37,941 bases of DNA from Sphaerimonospora thailandensis (GTDB lineage Bacteria; Actinomycetota; Actinomycetes; Streptosporangiales; Streptosporangiaceae): contig NZ_BOOG01000064.1 of assembly GCF_016863115.1 (NCBI RefSeq), positions 1 to 37,941 of the forward strand, read 5' to 3'. A program made the translations under genes and the position numbers. Shown here one piece after another: positions 34,736 to 37,941 of this stretch; the stretch's first letter is position 1; every line of letters begins with the position of its first letter. The notes under the pieces were generated by a model, which saw nothing but the letters and a program-made list of their open reading frames with translations, was not told the DNA's origin and searched no databases.

Positions 34736-35671
34736 ATGCACGGCAATCGATTCTCATTACTGCTCGGTCCGGCGGTACTCGGAATTGTCGCGCTCTGGCC
34801 CGCGACGGCGGCCTCGGCCTCGACGACCACCCACACTCCGAGTCTGGCGGCGGCGGTGGCCTCGCCCAGCGCGGCGATCCCCGGCGCCTACGGATACGGC
34901 GAGGAGGAATCGGAGAGCGGATACGCCCAGGAGAGCTCGTACAGTGGCGAGCTGATCAGTCAGTCCGGCTACAGCCAGCTCGGATCCAGCCGGCTCGCAT
35001 CCGTCCAGGTCGGATCCATCAGCAGTCGGGCGATCAGCGAGGAGGCCTCGTACGCCCATCCGGTGTCGGTCTCACGCACGATCAGCTACCAGCGTCCGGT
35101 CACGCACACGCGGATGGTCACCACCCAGCGTCCGGTCACCACCACGCGTATGGTCACCAGCCAGCGTCCGGTCACCACCACGCGGATGGTCACCAGCCAG
35201 CGTCCGGTCACGCACACACGGATGGTCACCGAGTCGCGTCCGGTGACGCGGCACGTCACCTTCCAGCGTCCGGTCTCCGAGACGCACATGGTCACCGAGT
35301 CGCGTCCGGTGACGCGATGGGTCACCTACCAGCGTCCGGTCACGCACACGCGGATGGTCACCGAGTCGCGTCCGGTGACGGAGCAGGTCACCTTCCAGCG
35401 TCCGGTGAGCGAGACGCGGCTGGTCTCGGAGAGCCACCCGGTCAGCGAGACGCGGCTGGTCACGGAGAGCCACCCGGTCAGCGAGACGCGGCTGGTGACC
35501 GAGAGCCACCCGGTCAGCGAAACCCAGTTGGTCACCGAGTCGCGGCAGGTGTCCTTCAGCAGCCCGGCGTCGTTCAGTCACCAGTCGGACCTGAGCGAGG
35601 CCGGCTGGTCGAGCCAGTCCGGCCTGTCCAGCCAGTCGTACAGCCTGTCCAGTGAGGAGGAGTGTGGCTGA
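34736..35671 (+). CDS. Secreted repeat protein (RPVTxTRMVT units), function unknown
   Basis: A 311-aa exported protein. The signal peptide (1-28, MHGNR then hydrophobic, cleavage after ASA) is followed by a Ser/Tyr/Glu-rich segment (50-105). Then come 14 consecutive units starting HPV or RPV (residues 108-269), mostly 12 aa (RPVTHTRMVTES, HPVSETRLVTES), three of 10 aa (such as RPVTRHVTFQ). The alternating polar/hydrophobic pattern suggests beta strands, perhaps a solenoid or fibre. A Ser-rich tail ends EEECG, with the only cysteine at 310. GAGGAG lies about 7 nt before the ATG. No membrane anchor or sortase signal is seen. Some planctomycete repeat proteins have vaguely similar xRPVxET units. 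It is not a known family to me. Confidence 0.75.
   Translation: MHGNRFSLLLGPAVLGIVALWPATAASASTTTHTPSLAAAVASPSAAIPGAYGYGEEESESGYAQESSYSGELISQSGYSQLGSSRLASVQVGSISSRAISEEASYAHPVSVSRTISYQRPVTHTRMVTTQRPVTTTRMVTSQRPVTTTRMVTSQRPVTHTRMVTESRPVTRHVTFQRPVSETHMVTESRPVTRWVTYQRPVTHTRMVTESRPVTEQVTFQRPVSETRLVSESHPVSETRLVTESHPVSETRLVTESHPVSETQLVTESRQVSFSSPASFSHQSDLSEAGWSSQSGLSSQSYSLSSEEECG
35057..35542 (+). repeat. Coding 36/30-bp repeat array in the secreted protein
   Basis: Eleven units of 36 bp and three of 30 bp. Adjacent copies can be nearly identical: those at residues 132-143 and 144-155 differ by one silent base, and those at 234-245 and 246-257 are the same in protein sequence. This indicates recent duplication. 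Confidence 0.9.
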
Positions 35672-35684
35672 AAGCAGTGACGAC

Positions 35685-35714
35685 AGGGGGCACGGGCATC
35701 CGCCCGTGCCCCCT
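35685..35714 (+). terminator. Terminator of the repeat-protein gene
   Basis: A 13-bp perfect stem (AGGGGGCACGGGC / GCCCGTGCCCCCT) with loop ATCC lies 14 bp after the stop and is followed by CTCTCATTCC. It separates the two secreted-protein genes. The rest of the gap to 35944 holds the MtrA-like box. Confidence 0.85.
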
Positions 35715-35906
35715 CTCTCATTCCTGGTCAGTACGGGCCGGGACGGTCCTTCTCCAGCGCCCGTTCATCCTGCCTCCACCCGATTCAGATCAGTCTGGCT
35801 GCGCTGCACGGTCCGCATCCGACCGACGGATATTCATCACATGATTACTGCCCCTTGATGTGTTTCTCTCCAGATCCGGGATCGGCGGGTATGTAGCGTT
35901 GCCGTG

Positions 35907-35921
35907 GTCACAAACAGTGAC
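35907..35921 (+). promoter_or_regulatory. Possible MtrA box (GTCAC-N5-GTGAC)
   Basis: GTCACAAACAGTGAC fits the GTnAC-N5-GTnAC form reported for the actinobacterial response regulator MtrA, which controls cell-wall and secreted-protein genes. It is also an inverted repeat. It lies 24 bp before the ATG at 35945. Confidence 0.35.
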
Positions 35922-35944
35922 GTAGATCGAACAGGTGGTAACAA

Positions 35945-36613
35945 ATGATTCGTCGACTGCTGCTGGCTGGCTCAGCCTGCGCCGCCGTTCTCGCCGTCAT
36001 GGCGCCGGCCGCCGCCTCGGCATCGGAGGTATCCGCCCCGCAGGACCCGGTGGCGGAGGCACCGGCCCAGGGCGAGATCGAGCTACTCTACGTGCGCGTA
36101 GCGCTCGGCGTTCCCCCGCAGGCCCCGGTGTCGGATGCGCCCGCCGAGATGGCGGAGATGCCCGCATCGCAGGACCTGGCGGCGGAGGAGCCGGCCGAGG
36201 AGCTTCCCGCCGAGGAGCTTCCCGCCGAGGAGGCGCCCGCCGAGGAGGCTCCTGCCGAGATGGCGGAGGCACCTGCCGAGGAGGTGTCCGCCCCGCAGGA
36301 TTCGGTGGCGGAGGCGCTCGGAGCAGAGGCTCCCGCCGAGGAGGTGTCCGCCCCGCAGGACCTGGCGGTGGAGGCGCCCGACGAGGAGGCGCCCGCACCG
36401 CAAGACTCACTCGCAGCTGTACCGGAGGCGAGCCTCCTCGGTCGCGGCGGTTGGGAACGTGCCTGGTGCCGCCCCCGGAGTCACGCGTGGGGGGTCCGCC
36501 CGTGGGGCGGGAACTGGGCCCGTCCGGTGGGTTACTGGGGTCGTCCGGTGGGTTACTGGGGTCATTCGCTCGGTTACCGGCACTGGAGCACTCCCCGGAT
36601 CCTCGTCGGCTAG
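35945..36613 (+). CDS. Secreted Ala/Glu/Pro-rich protein with an aromatic C-terminus
   Basis: A 222-aa exported protein. The signal peptide is 1-26 (MIRRLLLAG, hydrophobic, ASA cleavage). A low-complexity acidic region (about 27-165) is built of PAEE and APAEEVSAPQD units, probably extended and wall-spanning. A basic, Trp/Gly/Tyr-rich end (about 168-222) contains RPVGYWG twice, encoded by a 21-bp direct repeat. The composition switch suggests a spacer plus a surface- or glycan-binding tip, but no family is recognised. The frame is supported by the signal peptide and by a clear stop. Only a weak ribosome site (GGTGG) is seen. Confidence 0.65.
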   Translation: MIRRLLLAGSACAAVLAVMAPAAASASEVSAPQDPVAEAPAQGEIELLYVRVALGVPPQAPVSDAPAEMAEMPASQDLAAEEPAEELPAEELPAEEAPAEEAPAEMAEAPAEEVSAPQDSVAEALGAEAPAEEVSAPQDLAVEAPDEEAPAPQDSLAAVPEASLLGRGGWERAWCRPRSHAWGVRPWGGNWARPVGYWGRPVGYWGHSLGYRHWSTPRILVG

Positions 36614-36751
36614 GGACACCCTAGGAACGTCGGTTGGTACGCCACTCCCTGCAACTGGTGCGAGGCGGGTGGGGTTCTTCGTGAGGGCCCGTCCCTGAGG
36701 GGCCGAGATCGAGAGCCCAGGCCGAGCCGCGTTCAACGAGGGGATTCAAGA

Positions 36752-36788
36752 ATCCGGGTTGTCAGCAAAAATCGCTGACAACCCGGAT
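36752..36788. terminator. Hairpin with 15-bp perfect stem
   Basis: ATCCGGGTTGTCAGC and its complement flank a 7-nt A-rich loop (AAAAATC). It lies 138 bp after the secreted-protein gene in a 352-bp gap with no other visible gene. It is probably a terminator, though it has no T-run. The stretch also holds TAGAGT at about 36921, a possible -10 for the last gene. Confidence 0.5.
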
Positions 36789-36965
36789 CGCGCCATCGAC
36801 GCATCGGGCGGAAACCTGGTCGTCGGCCTCCGCAGGCAGTCGCCTGTCGGTGGCGTGCGGGGCGTAGTTCCTAAGTTGATCGTCGGGGAGAACCCCGGCA
36901 GGCCCTTCATGGCAGGGCAGTAGAGTCACGGCCGGGTGACAGCATCATCTCGACCCGGAGGCCGG

Positions 36966-37941
36966 ATGGATCATGAATGGACCTGGGGGCAGGATGTGCC
37001 GCTGCGGTGGTTGCTGATCGATGACGGCGGCAGCGGCGTGGACGACCCCGACGCCCCCCTGGCACTGTGCGCCGAGATCGACGGCTTGTTCGTCGAGCCC
37101 GCGCCGCCCCCGGTCCCGGAGCAGTTCACCCTGATCGGCTGCGCGTCGGCCGGATCCTTGCGGGAGGCGCTCGCACATGCCGGCACCGACCAGGCATGGC
37201 TGGGCGACATCGTGCTGGGCCCGGTGCACGGCCCTCGTCAGCCGCCGCCGAAGGGCTGCCGGCCCTACGACTCCGGTTGCTCGTGCATGCAGGAACTGCT
37301 GGACATCACGGTGCTTGGGCGGCACCCCTCAGCGACAGAGCCCGGCCTCGTCGACATCGACCTGCGTGGGCACCTGCGCATCCTTCCTGAGGACGGATGG
37401 CCACCGGCGCGGCCGCCCGCCGCGCAATCCTTCGTGCTCACCGGTGGCGACGGCCAAGCGCTGGGCACCTGCCGGCGCACCGCCGGGGTCTTCCGGGAGC
37501 GTCCGCGCCCAACTGTGCAGCCGGTGACCCTCCTCGGCTGCCGACCCACGGCACCGCTGCAGGCGCTGCTGGAGCGGCGATCGGCCCGGCGGCGCTACCT
37601 GCGGGCAGTGATTCACGCCGTCGACCGCAGCGGGCGCGCGGTGGCCATGGCCAAGATGGTGTCGGCCACCGTAACCGGAGCACGCCCCTCCCGCCTCGGC
37701 GCGGGCCTGATCGACGTCATCCTCGACGACGGGCTCTATGAGCCCCTGCCCAGCGGTGCCCGCGCGATCTGGGAACTGTGGCACATCGGCAGACCGACCC
37801 GGCCCAACTTGTGGGTCGGCTACGACCGGGCACTGCGGCACCAATGGTCCGGCGCGGCCCTGTGCCACCACCCCGACGGGCAGCCTGACCGGCCCGCCGG
37901 AGGCACCTACCACCTCGACGGCCGGTTCGTCACCGACATCG
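36966..37941 (+). CDS. Unrecognised protein, truncated by the window edge
   Basis: An open frame of 325 codons runs to the end of the window without a stop, starting MDHEWTWGQDVPLRWLLIDD. The ATG follows GGAGG (36957-36961). The protein looks cytoplasmic: no signal peptide or membrane segment. It has a Cys-containing loop KGCRPYDSGCSCMQELLD (about 100-115), a basic stretch LLERRSARRRYLRAVIHAVD, and Trp-rich WELWHIGRP near the right edge. Codon use matches the neighbours and the frame is long, so it is a real gene. I do not recognise the family. Confidence 0.7.
   Translation, partial: MDHEWTWGQDVPLRWLLIDDGGSGVDDPDAPLALCAEIDGLFVEPAPPPVPEQFTLIGCASAGSLREALAHAGTDQAWLGDIVLGPVHGPRQPPPKGCRPYDSGCSCMQELLDITVLGRHPSATEPGLVDIDLRGHLRILPEDGWPPARPPAAQSFVLTGGDGQALGTCRRTAGVFRERPRPTVQPVTLLGCRPTAPLQALLERRSARRRYLRAVIHAVDRSGRAVAMAKMVSATVTGARPSRLGAGLIDVILDDGLYEPLPSGARAIWELWHIGRPTRPNLWVGYDRALRHQWSGAALCHHPDGQPDRPAGGTYHLDGRFVTDI

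Noticed and set aside
35057-35542. Possible CRISPR array (regular 36-bp repeats)
   Set aside because: The repeats are contiguous, have no unique spacers, keep one reading frame and lie inside a signal-peptide protein. No cas genes are present.
35072-35581. Minus-strand repeat protein opposite the secreted repeat gene
   Set aside because: The repeats are the complement of the plus-strand array, and the plus frame has a signal peptide and ribosome site.

Overview
The window is very GC-rich, densely coding DNA with GTG/TTG starts, many 4-base gene overlaps and several probable leaderless promoters. It also carries RbpA, a HelD-type RNA polymerase helicase, an IcmF mutase, a DUF5999 protein and KstR2-type steroid genes. 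Together these point to a filamentous actinomycete. I infer Streptosporangiaceae or a close relative from gene content alone; no rRNA or tRNA gene is present to confirm it.

Layout. 1-6260: an M24 peptidase, a small secreted protein with a duplicated domain, biotin synthase, a ClpC-like AAA+ ATPase and an Lrp/AsnC regulator. 6238-13152: a six-gene minus-strand operon (ROK repressor, sugar-binding lipoprotein, two ABC permeases, GH4 hydrolase, sugar kinase) with a ROK-type palindrome at its head. Its order matches the Streptomyces csnR-K operon for chitosan-oligosaccharide uptake. 13267-20730: a core block with HelD-like helicase, apolipoprotein N-acyltransferase, polyprenol-phosphate mannosyltransferase, FxsA, RbpA (with a textbook SigR promoter) and an Atg22/UMF1-type MFS transporter. 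21024-23545: an accessory patch with a SUKH protein, a decayed GntR/UTRA fragment and an orphan SbnH-like siderophore-type decarboxylase.

23683-29380 is part of the HIP (steroid C/D-ring) degradation regulon: two acyl-CoA dehydrogenases and an enoyl-CoA hydratase on the minus strand, facing IpdF, KstR2 and FadA6 on the plus strand, with a TetR-type operator in the divergent gap. 29506-30037 is a toxin-antitoxin scar: a Phd/YefM-like antitoxin running into the remains of a winged-helix regulator. 30281-31008 is a DUF5999/anti-sigma-like ATPase pair. 31171-34398 is the fused isobutyryl-CoA mutase IcmF behind two identical palindromes 21 bp apart. 34736-36613 holds two unfamiliar secreted repeat proteins: one with 14 RPVTxTRMVT-type units, the other Ala/Glu/Pro-rich with an aromatic tail. 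An unrecognised gene runs off the right edge.

The most unusual signals are the secreted repeat protein at 34736, the paired operators before icmF, a probable leaderless leader peptide coupled to ipdF, the antitoxin/regulator scar, the ClpC-like ATPase without a visible ClpP-docking loop, and a recurring pattern of short perfect tandem duplications lying across stop codons.
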